From Morchella semilibera (taxonomy: Eukaryota; Ascomycota; Pezizomycetes; Pezizales; Morchellaceae), in assembly GCA_009192285.1 (NCBI GenBank), contig WBVU01000004.1, positions 3,432,001 to 3,496,000 on the forward strand: 64,000 nucleotides of DNA, written 5' to 3'. Shown here in pieces: positions 46,977 to 59,061 of the stretch (its first letter is position 1; the number at the start of each line of letters is the position of its first letter). The position numbers and the translations under genes were made by a program. The notes beneath the pieces were generated by a model. It saw only the letters and a list, made by a program, of their open reading frames with translations. It had not been told where the DNA came from and did not search any database.

Positions 46977-49900
46977 TTAGAGCTGCGATGCAGAAAGGAG
47001 TTTTCTGTTCATGCTAGATACGCAGAATAGTTAGAATTTATAATATCGGGGGTATTCAGACGGTTATAAGATGAAAACTCACAAATTGAAAAAAGCAAAT
47101 TTGTTCGGATGAGTTCCGTACTCATAGATGAATCTGCTAGCGAGATAACTCCCAAAGATGGCCTTCAAGTAGTTGGAGGGGACCCTTAATAGGAGCATAT
47201 CAATACCTATAATTTGTACTAGACATTTTGGTAGGGCCTCCTTAAGAACGCTGCGTCTCAGGGCAGGATTTCCCCAGAGATCGGTCTCGCGAATCTCTTC
47301 GTCGAGCTTGGTGATGGCCAGTGAGAGCTCATCAGAGAGGACGGAAAACTTTTTCTTGGTAGCAGCATTTTCGCGCCAGAGAGCTTCAAACTCGAGTTTT
47401 GCGTTCTCGCGGATGATGCGTTGTACGGCCTTAACATATGATGTATAGAACTCTGGGGTAAGGCCATCAATCACACACATATTTTTCGTAAATTCGAAAT
47501 CGGTGAGAGAAAGTGCGGCGAGGACCTAGAGTTGGTTTTTAGTATTTTAAAACAAAGCATAGGACGAGAAGGATGATTAAAGTTAACTCACCTCCATGGA
47601 AGAACTTGTGACACCACCCTTGTTTGCACTGGCGTCCTTGATCAAGATGGCACCCGCTTCTTCCAATCTCAATCTTGCATCCTGGGAGATGAACCGATCC
47701 TTGCCCTCAATGATATATGGAATGATACACACCCCGTCAGTAATAAGGTTCACGACATTGGAAAGATTAATCGAGTCCGGAATTCCACCGCATGGGATGA
47801 AGACATCAAACATGATTTTACTACGGAGATGGAACGTATCCCTGAAGATAGTACCGTTTGGAACTACTTCACCGTCTGGGAGCCTGAGGTTTATATCTGT
47901 AAGAAGGACTTTATATCCATCCTCAGAAAGTAGTGTCGTGTCAAAGCTCGAAACCATGAGGCGGTTTCTCGCAAGCCTTTCTATTTCGTCCCGGTTTAAC
48001 CCTCGCGGATCAACGATAACACCGGATCCATCAACTAGAAGCATGAAAATTAATATAAATATAAAAAACAAAGTCAGAAGTGGGTGAGTGGAAGATGGAT
48101 GAACAAACCAATAGCACCGTATTTTTCACTGCTTAGGAGAACTTCATTAGAACCTATATCACTTTCCGGCCCGCCAGTCTGCAACTTCAACATTTCTCTT
48201 TGGTCAATATGACGTTTTGAATAAATTCCAAGAATATATTCGCGGACTCCCAAAGAAGTCATCCCATACGTGTCATGGGGGAAGCCCCCATATCTAGCAC
48301 TTTTACCAGTAAAGAAAGACTTCCAAAACGGTGCACCTCTTTTTCTTGCGTGTAAAGCCGCCCAATCGGCCAATCCGGCGGTATTCTCGTCAGGCCCCAT
48401 GAAGAGGATCTCATGTGTTTTATGCAGACCAGTTACTGGTTCCTTGATGCCTGGCAAATGATCTACCAACAAAAGGTCTAAGATTCCATCAATATACTTT
48501 TCAAAGGCACAGACTTCCTTATCCTGATGGTTAGCGCCGAGGAGAATAAGGCCTTTGGCCCCACCTTCTGGGATGTCTTTATTTTTCCAGTGCTGGATTT
48601 GGGCGAGGTTATAGTTCTCGTCAAAAACAGCACGGTTGTTGAGGGTATAGACCTCCTCATTACTGCTCTTGATAATCTTGATACCGCCACGGGCGATGTC
48701 ATGGAATCTCTATTATATTGTTAGTGAAGATGACTTTTGAAGAGGATAATCTTGTTGAGAGACGGACTAAATGGAACCCCTTGAATTCCGATCCGATAAC
48801 CATGAACATCCCAAACAGAGGCTGGGGATACTCTTTCGCTGGCAAAAATCTCGGACATAGACGGAAGCTGAGAGCAACCTTTGTCGGTGTATAGAAGTTT
48901 GTTTTACTGAACAGGAACGTTAGCCAAGAAAATTGCAAACTATTTTCAGATATTTCACTGACAGTAGATGATTGTTGAAAGTGATAAAGTAATTCATCAC
49001 TCTCTCCTGATCCTCATTGCTGACCCTAGTGGTGATCCTCGCCTTCAACTCTTCATCGGTCAAGATTGGGTCACCTTTCAACATTTGAGAGCTGATAAAG
49101 GACTGTATAGAGTGCCCTGAACTTCCCCAACGCGGTTGAAGAAGGTGTGTGCTTGCAAAAGATAAATAGCACGAATGGACGATGTCTGGATACTCATTGA
49201 TGCACTTGAAGATGTAGTCTGGGTTAAAGGTCTCGTGAGACAATCGACGCTTGAGATTCCTCATGAGTTCAGCGTGTGCAGTGTTTTGGGGGTCCAAAAG
49301 CTCTGACAAAGTGGCAAGCTCGGTACCTAATTGGAGTTTAGTTTTAATATTGGCCAGTCCAAAGTAATGGTTGCCTACCAAATCCATTCATTAGGTGGCC
49401 AGCAAAGTGGCAAACACAATGAGCATAAATGCACTCCTGAAGGCTTAATTTCCCACTCATAAAGTGGGATTGGAAAAGGCCCTTGGGAATGCAGTACAAC
49501 AAGCTCACCTCCCTCGCGATCTGCTCGATGCGTACCTCAATAGGTGGGTAGATCGGTTTACACTCAAGATCTGGGGTAGAAGTCAAGTAAAGACAAATTA
49601 TTGTTACTCCGTTGGAGAAGTGCTCTATCATATAGTTAGCAAAGATGGCTTCAAGTTTTACCATCTCCATTCCTGAGGGAGTATATACCAACATACTTCC
49701 TCATGGAAGTACAACCATAATAGTGATAAAGATCACTGAGGCCCGAAAACAGCTCCACTGTTGAGCCTTGCTTAAATCCAATAACGAGACGCATCTCAGT
49801 CCTTTTTATTGAAACCATCTTTATCACCGGACCGGTGACCCTCACGACAATATTGATCATTTCTTGATACATCTGCCTAGTGTTTGGCGTAATCTCATCC

Positions 49901-50761
49901 AGGAACACCCTGTCTGCGATGACGTTAAGGCTAGTCTCGCCCTCTTGCGGGTTTGGGTTAACGAATTTGCAAAGATTGAGAAAGTAACATCTCATATCAA
50001 AGGCCTTTGATCTGAAAGACTCAAGGCGCCAGGCCTCTTGGGGGGTTGACCTGTTAAGGTACCTGGTGTCCATGTGTTGTTCGTAACGGGTCCCTGAAGG
50101 GACTGACATACCGGGCTTTGTGCTGTCAAAGAAAATAGCACTCTCTGTGATGGAAGGTTAGATACAGGCCTATCGATTTATCTGGAAGCTTTGCGTACCT
50201 TTTGACTCGTTTGAGAAATGAATATCAAGCATTTTTCCTGCTGAAAACGCATGCATCTTTGCAGCATAGAGTGACATGATATTTCTGGCAATATTCGCCT
50301 ATGGAGAATTAACGGAAGCCCTTTCTAGGAAAAAGTATACTTACAACCGTCTCAGTCTTGAAATATGACTCTGTAAACACGCTGTTAGTCATAAGAGTAG
50401 CAGGAAAAAGCGGAGTACGGAAAAAACTAACCATCGATTCCAAGAGAGTTATAAAACCCTTCAGTCTCTCTGAGAAGATACTCTTCGGGGATGAAACCAA
50501 CTACTTCCAAGTAGCGTCTCACTAATGCAAATGTCAGTCACAAGTAAGTAACCGATGGATAAAAAGGCTGACTGGAAAACACCTACCAATGTTCATATGC
50601 TCTTGCTTTCCAGGGAACTGATGAGGGAAGTAGCCATTACTATAGTCATAAGGCAACTCTGCGGCACCCTCGTAGAAATAGCTATCTAGGACGAGTGGGG
50701 CTGAAGGCCGCGGATTGGCACCGTTGCCATCCGTAGGGGTAACGGTGAAGTTAGCAGCCAT
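46977..50761 (-). CDS. GDH2: NAD-dependent glutamate dehydrogenase (large fungal type), 12 exons
   Basis: Exons from 5': 50761-50587, 50521-50432, 50370-50345, 50298-50199, 50144-49689, 49624-49379, 49326-48963, 48906-48768, 48709-48109, 48034-47592, 47525-47083, 47013-46977. All eleven introns keep phase (3120 nt, about 1039 aa, the normal length for fungal NAD-GDH). Recognisable blocks: FYNSLGIDE; EHFSNGVTI; the catalytic-lysine loop PEGGAKG (Lys near residue 584); FMGPDENTAGLADW; GAPFWKSFFTGKS; GGFPHDTYGMTSLGVREY; VDGSGVIVDP; FIPCGGIPDSINL; ANKGGVTSSSMEV; and the end FAFFNFMN. The enzyme oxidises glutamate to 2-oxoglutarate and ammonium with NAD+ (EC 1.4.1.2), allowing growth on glutamate. 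No truncation or missing key residue is seen. An intact reading frame this long argues against frequent sequencing errors in this stretch. Regulation cannot be read from the sequence. Confidence 0.95.
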
Positions 50762-52372
50762 AGATGATAAATATTTCTTTGATGGAATAATTGATGATGT
50801 GTTAGTATACGAAAATCAAACTCGATGAACCTCAGATGCAATCGAGCAGCGGAGTAATATTCTAGCAGCTCTACTTTGCTAAAGGACGAGAAGGAAATAA
50901 AGTACTCACAGAAAGGTTAGTGGTTTGATTCTCGACTGAACGTAATAAGTATAGATAGCTTCTACCACGATGATGGGTTGGGTTGATGAAGATGTTTTAT
51001 GACTATGAAAAGGAGGTTTAGGTGCTATAAAAGAAAGGAGGATAGAATACATGTAGTGGAGCAAAAGCTTAAGGTGAGTACATTTACTTAGGGCATCCGG
51101 GCCCTCTTAGCCCTAGCAGTGTATGACATATATACATGTATATAGGCGGCCAAACCATTCTTGGTAGAAAAATGACCTTGTACTCAGCGGCAGCGAATTG
51201 ACTGATCACCTGAGCCGAGCTTGAGCTTACGGAGGGATACCAGGGAGACTAGTGGAGTTTGCAGGGGCATAGTAGGAAATATAATACCTATATGAATTAA
51301 GTACTTTCTAGTATCCCCACTAAAGATGTCTAAAACGTCATAGGAGGAGATAAGAGAGGATGGGGATATATATGGTTGATCATTGATTTAATTATACTGA
51401 AAAGGTTCATGTCTAATCACTCGAACCCGCGGCCCGGGTTGAGCCTCTTTTCAAGAAACAGGGTATGAGAAAGCGAGAAAAGTACAATACTGATACCGTA
51501 TCATTACGACCTTAGCAGCAGATTTGACGGGGATGCCGTAGCGAATCCGCACACCCCTTTGGTACTGTACATACATACCGATACATATGATAAGCAGGCC
51601 AATCAAACCGTTTCCTTGACACCCTCCATCCAACACATACACTCTACCAACGGAGCGGAAGTCAACTAAACAGAGCACAACCAAGAGCACGCCGGTGTCA
51701 GCCAGGACTTAATTGGTACCTGTATAGAGCGCTAGCTAAGTGAGAAATATCCTCTTGCTTATAAGGCGGTTATACGCTTGTTGGAAAGTTCAATTGTATT
51801 TAGTAAGCTCCATATATAGTAGATCTCGACCACCATGTACACTAGGGGTCTGGGAAGATGTTTTGCGGGAGTGTGCTCCTTCTTATAGAAAATGCTAGTA
51901 GTGGAAGTGTTCTCCTTGGGGTGTTGGTCATTGTAGTAGCCCACTACGCCTTCGATAGCGCAGTGCACTTGTATTCTTCTCCCTAATCCAGTTAATTTCA
52001 GTAATGATGATTAATCCTAGAACACCTAGCTGAGACTTTCTACAACGATAAATTGTGTATAAAAATAACAATACCCCGGCCCGGACTGTCTATATCCCTA
52101 CAGCAACTAGGGGCCCCCCATCTCCTCGCCAGCAGCCAAAAGATGGTGGACCCCCGGGCAGTGTTACTGGCCGGTACCAATGACCGGTACCAATGATCGA
52201 CCCGCCGGTTTTTTCCCTGTGAGTACGTACAACTGTAGTTAGAAAAAGCAATTATCAGTCCATCACTAACCGCATGCAGCCCTACAACAACCACTCGACC
52301 CCTCAGACAGAACATTTCACTAGATTATCGTCAACTCACCTCAGCCCATATCAAAAAAAAAAAAAAAAGGAA
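50762..52372. other. Divergent intergenic region between NAD-GDH and TENA genes
   Basis: Probably holds both promoters. TACATGTA occurs at 51048 and 51133. A minus-strand frame at about 51451-51690 contains a short hydrophobic stretch but no other support. An A15 run ends just before the TENA start codon. Confidence 0.5.
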
Positions 52373-53161
52373 ATGACCGCTCCCCGCAGCCTCACCGAAG
52401 CCTGGTCCCTGGACCTATCGCCGGCCACCACCTCCGCCCCCTTCATCACCCTGCTACGCGACGCCCTCCTCCCCGCCGAAAACTTCAATACCTGGCTCTA
52501 CAACGACTACATTTACGTCCACGCGCACACGCACCTCCTCGCGCAGCTCATCGCCGCCCTCCCAGCGGCCTCCCACCTACACCCGCTACTAACGGGCGGG
52601 TACACAGTGCTGCACTCCGAGCTCTCGCTCTTCCGGGCCAAGGCCTCCACGCGGGGGGTACCGCTCCCGGACCTGCCCGCGCCGCACCCGGACCCTGTCG
52701 CCGAGGCGGCGGGCCGCAGCCCGGCCGACGTGCTGGCGGCGCTGGCGCCGGCGGCCGCAGACGGGTGCAGGAGGTACATGGCCTTCCTGATGGAGCTGTG
52801 TGCGACGGCGCACTGGACGGCGCTGCTGGCCGTGCTGTGGATCTGCGAGAGGGTGTATCTGGATGCGATGGTGTGTGTGCGCGGGGGCGCCGCGTTTGCC
52901 GACGGCCGCCTGGACGCTGGGATTAGAGGGTTTGTGGAGTGGTGGTCTAGCGCGGAGTTTGTGGAGTATGTGGAGGCGTTGGAGAGGGAGGCCGTGGGCG
53001 TGAGGGGCGGGGTGGCGGAGTGGCGGGAGGAGGAGACGAAGGCGCTTGTGATGCAGGTGGTGCAGTTGGAGGTTGGGTTTTGGGGGATTGCGACGGAGGG
53101 CTTGCGGATTGGTACAGATGCACCCACTCCCGAACGGCCCTCGTATCCCATGGACGGATGA
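52373..53161 (+). CDS. TENA/THI-4 family protein (thiaminase II-like fold), 262 aa
   Basis: One frame of 262 codons from the ATG at 52373, just after an A-rich leader. The N-terminal WSLDLSPAT, FNTWLYNDYIYVHAHTHLL (about residues 39-57), and later TALLAVLWICERVYLDA (about 163-179) and FVEWWSSAEFVEYVEALE match the helical TenA/heme-oxygenase-like plan, including the acidic residue in the WICE region. Bacterial TenA degrades thiamine precursors. Fungal single-domain members are mostly uncharacterised, so the exact substrate is not assigned. The coding sequence is strikingly GC-rich with G/C third positions, unlike the AT-rich flanks and the neighbouring GDH gene, and long open frames appear on other frames as a side effect. 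Transfer or strong codon bias could explain this. A GT at about 53115 could start a 3' intron, so the last 15 residues are less certain. Confidence 0.75.
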   Translation: MTAPRSLTEAWSLDLSPATTSAPFITLLRDALLPAENFNTWLYNDYIYVHAHTHLLAQLIAALPAASHLHPLLTGGYTVLHSELSLFRAKASTRGVPLPDLPAPHPDPVAEAAGRSPADVLAALAPAAADGCRRYMAFLMELCATAHWTALLAVLWICERVYLDAMVCVRGGAAFADGRLDAGIRGFVEWWSSAEFVEYVEALEREAVGVRGGVAEWREEETKALVMQVVQLEVGFWGIATEGLRIGTDAPTPERPSYPMDG

Positions 53162-53606
53162 AAGTAGTCAAATTCGCGATCTGGGCCGTGCACCAGTTAG
53201 TAAGGGGATTGCCTTGAATTAAGTATGGGATGGGATGTGATTGGAGAAAGAGATGTATTTATTAAGTGTCAAATCCAATAATTGACTTTGAATGTGACGG
53301 TTCTTCATGCTTACTGTACTGAAATACCCTGGTGGCAGGATATAAACATCCCTGGGCGTATCAAACATCCCCACTTTAGAAGGTTGGTCGAGGTTGACGG
53401 TTTAGGTATGTGCATGGCGTTTTGACATTTGGTAAATACTCTCTATTGTGGTCAATCATTGCTATGTTTTCATGTTGTTTGGTGTTAAACGTATCATTGT
53501 ATGCTTGTGTACGTACCATTGTACTAGCTAGAGGTGGTTTGGCCTCTGGAGTTGTAACTGTCTACTAGTGAGCTCGCACCGCTCCGATACCCAGCTGCGA
53601 TACCGA
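53162..53606. other. Intergenic, contains dispersed repeat copy 2
   Basis: Mostly occupied by the repeat at 53257-53446. The rest is AT-rich with no coding support. Confidence 0.6.
53257..53446 (+). repeat. Dispersed repeat, copy 2, with terminal inverted repeats
   Basis: Shares ordered blocks with 17027-17345. Its left end (TATTTATTAAGTGTCAAAT) is an imperfect inverse of its right end (GTTTTGACATTTGGTAAATA), so it has the form of a complete MITE of about 190 bp. Confidence 0.75.
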
Positions 53607-53828
53607 ATGACCATATATTGCCGGCAACCCCCCGTCACCTTTTTACGTTTACTGGCAAGTGTTCCCTATTAGCAATTAGTGAATGTGGTCCTTGCTAATA
53701 TTCCATGATTCTCAGAAAATCAACTTCAAGCTGCTTCTCAAGCACTCGGACTTCCAGCCTTGCCCGCGAAAACCCTGGTTGAGGATCGTAGACGGCAGAT
53801 TGCAGACTACATTGGTGTTCCTTATTGA
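53607..53828 (+). CDS. Candidate two-exon micro-gene, 54 aa
   Basis: Exons 53607-53658 and 53716-53828 join in phase over a 57-bp intron with a GCTAAT branch and a TTCTCAG acceptor. The product begins MTIYCRQPPVTFLRLLAK and continues with an Ala/Leu/Gln-rich helix, then LVEDRRRQIADYIGVPY. Exon 2 looks strongly protein-like, while exon 1 is short and less certain, so exon 2 could belong to a different or decayed gene. I do not recognise the family. No signal peptide or membrane segment is evident. Confidence 0.45.
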
Positions 53829-56053
53829 AGAGACGCCCTTCCTCTGCTCTGTTAGAGTCACGGAGAGGGCGGTTGGTGAACGTGGTTGGTTTTTATTCTT
53901 ATTCTTTTAATTGTATAAGAGCATGCTTGGTATTTTGCTGGGCTTTTTTAGATCGATGGTTGTCGCCAAACTAACTGTACTTTTGTTTCTAAAGACACTT
54001 GTTCTTATTGACAACTGTACTATAAAGAGAGAGCTTCTCGCCCTTTCCTTTGCCTAAAATCATCAGTTCGACAGTACATTGCAATTCACATTGTCTATTC
54101 TCTCACGAAGACCTACTTCCGCTAAAACCCCCAAGGTCAATCCTCAAGAACGCCCGGTAAAAATTCCAGGGCTTCCCTGCGATTGGGACAAGTGATGATG
54201 ACGCTACGTGATGAGACGTTGCAATGGATACAGGAGCCCTCTGAGTATTAGAAAAACCTGCCCTATATTTGATACACTAGGCCATGCCGTACGCCGCTTG
54301 TCTTGCATGGTTGAGTTTAATACAAACGAGGGAAATCTGTGAAGGATATGGTATGTAGTGTTTATGAGTGGCTATGGACCTACATTGCCAGTGATGTTTA
54401 TAAAAGTGGCCGCGCCCATTTCGGCTCTGGGGCTGCAAGCCTTGGCGCTGGACGAGAGAAATGATGGAATTGAGCCCCCAACCCTGACAGCCAGGGCGCC
54501 AGAGCCCTAGCCCTGCTCCGCGCAAGTACACAAGTATTTGATATCCTTCTAGCGTATTTCATAGCCTGGAGAGTGGCGAAGTGTGAATTACAATAATGTT
54601 CCGACCTCGAAAGGTGGCGCTTTAACTCAAATTAAACCACAAGTGCCGCAGAAGCCACAAGTCCACAGAAGCCGAAGGGATGCACATCCCTTCTTGTGTA
54701 TCGCCGGCCGCCGCTGTCCTCTCCAAGAAGGCAGCTTTATAGTAAAACCTAGCCCTCACTCTCCGGACATCTTTTTGCCTCTGTTTTTTGCGGATGGGAT
54801 TAACATTTTACCATGATACATCGATACAAACGTATATATCCCTTCGCTCGTCAGAGACATATGATGCCCGCAACGGCGTGGTGATAGGTACATGTATTCA
54901 GAAAAAATCTGGCTACATGTACCTAAAGACTAGCTATGGAGACATCTGAAAAGGGCACATACATATATAGGAGGGGTCACAGAAGGTGGCTTTACTTGCC
55001 GGTCCCCCAAAGAGTGGGGCGGAAGGTAAATTGTGGTGGGAAGACACCACTTTTCAACTTGGTCTTGTAACTAGACCCACCAATTAGTATGGATAATTTC
55101 GAAATATTTTGGATGTCAAGAATTTGGAGGCAACGACTACTAGCTAGGAAGAGTGGAGGAATTTGCCGAGGAACTTGTCGGGGATGCGATGGCGGCAAGG
55201 CTTGTCGGTCTAGGTCTATTCGTGAAAGATTCCTTGGTGAAAGGATGCATGAGAAAGGACTTGTCGGACCGCATCTCTTCAACTTCGACGATAATGTCAA
55301 AATACAAGGATTACCAAAAAATGGAGCCCTTTCACCACCTTTGGGGGCCCGTTTCTCTCAATTTACTACTATTACTAGCAGATAGTGGATAAATCGTATG
55401 CATGCCGGCAGACGAGGCTTATTTCCTTATCGCTAGCTAGCAAGTGGAACTGCATCATGCATACATGTAATCAAGAGTATCAGTACTCTTTTAATTTATC
55501 TATTGATTGATTTTGTTTTCTGGTTTGGCCGCAGTTTTTTTTTTTTTTTTTATTTTTATCACTATTATTTAGATTCTCGCCGCCCCGCCCTGTGCCGTAC
55601 CGGCGCCGTATCAGGGAGATAAATATAAAAAAACGCGGATATCATGTATTAAAATTAAAATATACAACCGGCCCCGTAGCGCTCACGGCTGCCGGTGGGA
55701 GATATAATGTAATATGTGGATACATGTGGATACAATATGCGATCATGTATATACAATTCACAGCCAAAGCCATCTATATGCTAAAAGAAAAAAAAAGAGA
55801 GAGTGAGAGAAGGTCATCTACACAAAAGGAAAAAAAAAAAAAAGAAAAGAAAGGGAAAAAGATAAGACATCTACAAAGAAAAAAAAAAAAAAAAAAACTC
55901 TATCTACACAAAAGAAAACATTCAATCGTGAGGGCGATAACACCCCCGTATCCAACTGCAGTCCCAATCCCAAACTCCCAAACAAAAAAAAAAACAGAAA
56001 CCCCTCACAAATTTTTTTTCTATGTATGTACGCATGCATGCGTGCTCCATACA
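53829..56053. other. Intergenic, no gene seen
   Basis: TACATGTA at 54889, 54914 and 55462. T-rich (55534-55555) and A-rich (55788-55902) low-complexity runs occur. A plus-strand frame around 55150-55390 looks weakly protein-like but begins and ends without splice or start support. Confidence 0.5.
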
Positions 56054-56344
56054 CTATGCCCCCACCGCCGCACCAGCATCCCTCCCCCACCACCACCACG
56101 CCGCCGCGACCGCGACCCACCCCGGCCACATAAGCAGTAGCACCACCGGGTTTGGCTGCAGTAGCAGCAGCATCATCTCGTAGAAGAGTGCGTCTTTGAA
56201 GCGCCGCCAGCGCGCCGCGAGCGCGCGCGTGGCCGGCCGGAGGTAGGAGAGGATGTAGGCGAGGAGGTTGACGCTGAGCAGGGTGAAGAGGGAGGACATG
56301 AGTGGGGAGCTGCTTGCGTGGTTGGTGATGGTTTTGAGGCCCAT
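56054..56344 (-). CDS. Small predicted membrane protein, 96 aa
   Basis: The minus-strand frame from the ATG at 56344 (MGLKTITNHASSSPLMSSLF) has two hydrophobic segments. One is LFTLLSVNLLAYILSYL (about residues 19-36). The other is around MMLLLLQPNPVVLLLMWPGWVAVAAAWWWW (about 56-85). They are linked by a basic loop RALAARWRRFKDALF. The frame continues upstream without a stop, but that part is AT-rich and low in complexity, while the sequence from 56344 on is clearly GC-rich. I recall similar short two-helix proteins in ascomycetes but cannot name the family. A role in an intracellular membrane is inferred only. Confidence 0.6.
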   Translation of the reverse strand: MGLKTITNHASSSPLMSSLFTLLSVNLLAYILSYLRPATRALAARWRRFKDALFYEMMLLLLQPNPVVLLLMWPGWVAVAAAWWWWGRDAGAAVGA

Positions 56345-58893
56345 TTTGGGTGCGTAGTTTATTTGGGGGGAGGTCTTTTTAGGTAGTTGTGGTAGTGGTA
56401 ATAGAGGAAGTGAGTACCACGACCGTGAGATGGAATCTGCGGCGATAGTCAAGTACAGTGTAGTGTAGTGTGCTGTGATGTATATATATAATAAAAATGA
56501 ACGTAGAGACACAGTTTACGGCCACCAGTGTCGAGCTAGCTCCCAATATATATATATACCGCCCCTCAGATCTCAGGCGTCCCACAGCTAACTATAGACC
56601 ATACAAATCAGTGCCCGCACACCCCCACCAAAACAAGAATCTCACAAGTCGCCCGCGTCTCATACCTTCTCTGGAAATCCCTCTTTTCCACCGGAGAGAC
56701 TTCTACTCTAGCTGTGCGGCTGGATGGTAGATCTGATGTCTAGCTATAAGCTACCTAGAGATTCAATCCGCGTGTCGGCCTCCAACTCGTCCAGACTGCT
56801 CCACTGAAACAAATACCCGGTGGCTCGATCAACGTGGAGTGATGATAGCTAGTAGTATATTGTATAGTATAATGTAGTCTCTTAATTGAATACTTATTGC
56901 TGAGATGGGCGCACGTATGTGTACAGTAGAGTAGACCCGTACCGTATTGTAGCCTAGATCCGCTGTTCTACCAAAAGTGAGGCACGCGCGTGGTGTGTAT
57001 CTACTGGAGATGTAAAATCAACAAAAAAAGAATTCTCATAGGAAGACGCACGAGAAAGTTGATGCTTAGAAGAATCGATGGGCAGGCATCGAAATTTAAG
57101 GAAGGGAAGGGAAGGGAAAGGTTTAATTGTGCATGCAGCAGCTCAGCGCAGCGGTATGACGCAGGCGGCTACATCCGGTTGGAGGATTAGCGTTGCAGTT
57201 GCAGCCCCTGAATCCCTGTTTGACAGGGCAAGAAGTCAGGGACAGCGGCAGGGGTATCGACTGGACATCAACGTCACTGGGGTGTCATTGGAATATAGAG
57301 AGGAGACATGTAGATTATATATACGGTACTGTATGTACATGTACCTCTACATAGGAATGGAGATATATGAGGGGAGATGACGTCGTTGCCGATGGGAAGG
57401 GGGGTTGCATGTAATTCACGGATTGGAATTGATAGACTAGAGAGGTAGGACTGGGTACTCGAGGTATGGGGAGTATGTATGTACTGCATACATGTAATTT
57501 ACTTTGTTTTGCCCGCAGGCCCCTCTCCAAAGGTCGGAATGTTGCGTGAGGAAGGCATCTGTGGTCTAGCTGGGCACACTAAGAGAGAGCGGCCGCAGAG
57601 GATCGAGCGAGCATCCTACAAATCCAATTGACCGCATGCGTTTTAATTTGCTGCCTGCTTGTCTATTACAGGTACATACATGTACCCATGCCATGCATAT
57701 CTACACATGTATGTAGCTGATCTGGATGCTGGGACACTCGCTGAGATCCCGGTGAGGCGGAATAAGCAGAACCCCAATTGAGTAAATACTGGCCGAGATT
57801 GAGACGGGGCAAATTGCAAAGGCTTCGGGGATGGTACACGGTGTGACACCACCGCCCGCGCCCCCTGTCGGGGAAGAACGCCAAGAAACGAGTGACCGCT
57901 GGTGTTTTCGGTAGACGGTGTTTTACTTGATTGGGCCAATTCGATTTGGTGGAAATGCATGTGTATCGGCCCATAGAGACGACTGTGAAGACCCGTCGGA
58001 AGATACCTGTGTAGCCTGCTCGTAAATATTCTGAGGAATGTTACGAAATTACGCGCTTCACTCTCTGGTGCCCCCACCTCACTTTACTCCTGAAAAGAAA
58101 AAGGCAGTTTGGGTCACAGCTTCTCACTCGACCTCTCTAATGGCTTGACGGGCTTCTTATGATATTAAGCAGAAGCATGTAAAAACATACATGTATTCCT
58201 CAGCTTAGCTCTTGCTAATTACATAAACCTCGAGAATGGTCGCCTACATACAAGAGATGTACTTACATGTACATACACATAGTAAACCCCTGTCTGGGCT
58301 GCTTCGAGGCCACGAGCGGTATACGTAACTGATCTGGTGAGCTCCTTAGTGATATGACTTAAGCACGCTTGAAGTTCCAAGAGCTTTTCCTATAATGTAC
58401 TTCTGTGTCTTTTCAAGTTTCTCTCACGTATACGTATACGTATACCCCATCTAGAAGAAGTACTTATACTGAGCTATTAGCCCCCACCGAAACATCTCTT
58501 GTATGGCAAATTAAATTGTGCTGTCTCGTTTTTTCTCTTTTTGCCCCCACCGTTGGGTGTCTTGTTGAATCTACAACATCGTACGTTGTAAGGTGCGTTC
58601 ACTACCATCCTCCTCTATTCGAGTAATCAAGTACTCATTCAGTGTAGCACCGCAGGATTTCACCTATAGCACTCTTGTAGGACGCCTGTACTGCCCTCTC
58701 TAAGACTTTTGGTACCGCTTCATCCATATTTCTTGAGAGAACCCAGAAAGAGCTAATCAGTATATATATAGCCCGTCACTTTGGACTTCCGCCTACAGCA
58801 TTCTTGTAGGGTGCCTGTACTGCCGCCATCTTGAGAGATATTCCATCACCCCGGGGTGTGGATATATCTTATTACCCCCCTCATCAATTCGTT
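56345..58893. other. Intergenic, no gene seen
   Basis: Contains TACATGTA at 57336, 57489, 57677, 58188 and 58264, and a short direct repeat (58656-58703 and 58787-58834). Frames on both strands are short and conflicting. The first few hundred bases probably contain the promoter of the minus-strand gene. Confidence 0.5.
58656..58834 (+). repeat. Direct repeat of about 48 bp, two units
   Basis: Units at 58656-58703 and 58787-58834 share CACTCTTGTAGG / CATTCTTGTAGG, then CGCCTGTACTGCC / TGCCTGTACTGCC, starting 131 bp apart. The function is unknown. They lie just upstream of the small gene at 58894. Confidence 0.7.
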
Positions 58894-59061
58894 ATGGCCA
58901 AGGACAAACTCTATGTTGGACTTGGGTCTCTGGGTATGTTCCTTGATTTATATTTGCATGCTTGATAAACCACTAACTTGTTTTGTTCAGCCCTGATCCC
59001 ATCTTTATTCCGCACAAGGCCAACATCCCCCTATACACAGCTAAAGAAGTCGAATAATTGA
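58894..59061 (+). CDS. Candidate two-exon micro-gene, 36 aa
   Basis: Exons 58894-58933 and 58991-59061 are joined by a 57-bp intron with excellent signals (donor GTATGT, branch CACTAAC, acceptor TTTTGTTCAG). The product starts MAKDKLYVGLGSLALIPS and ends TQLKKSNN, a short hydrophobic segment followed by a basic tail, as in single-pass micropeptides. A second plausible stretch (VKGQYLPDPFTIGFQSPPEL) follows in another frame within 110 bp. This may therefore be a truncated or frame-broken remnant of a longer protein. Family not recognised. Confidence 0.4.

Noticed and set aside
47596-48087. Plus-strand frame of 163 codons
   Set aside because: It is antisense to exon 10 of NAD-GDH, whose protein is clearly recognisable.
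52513-53193. Long minus-strand frame opposite the TENA gene
   Set aside because: It is a by-product of the high G/C third-position bias. Only the plus frame shows family motifs and a sensible start.
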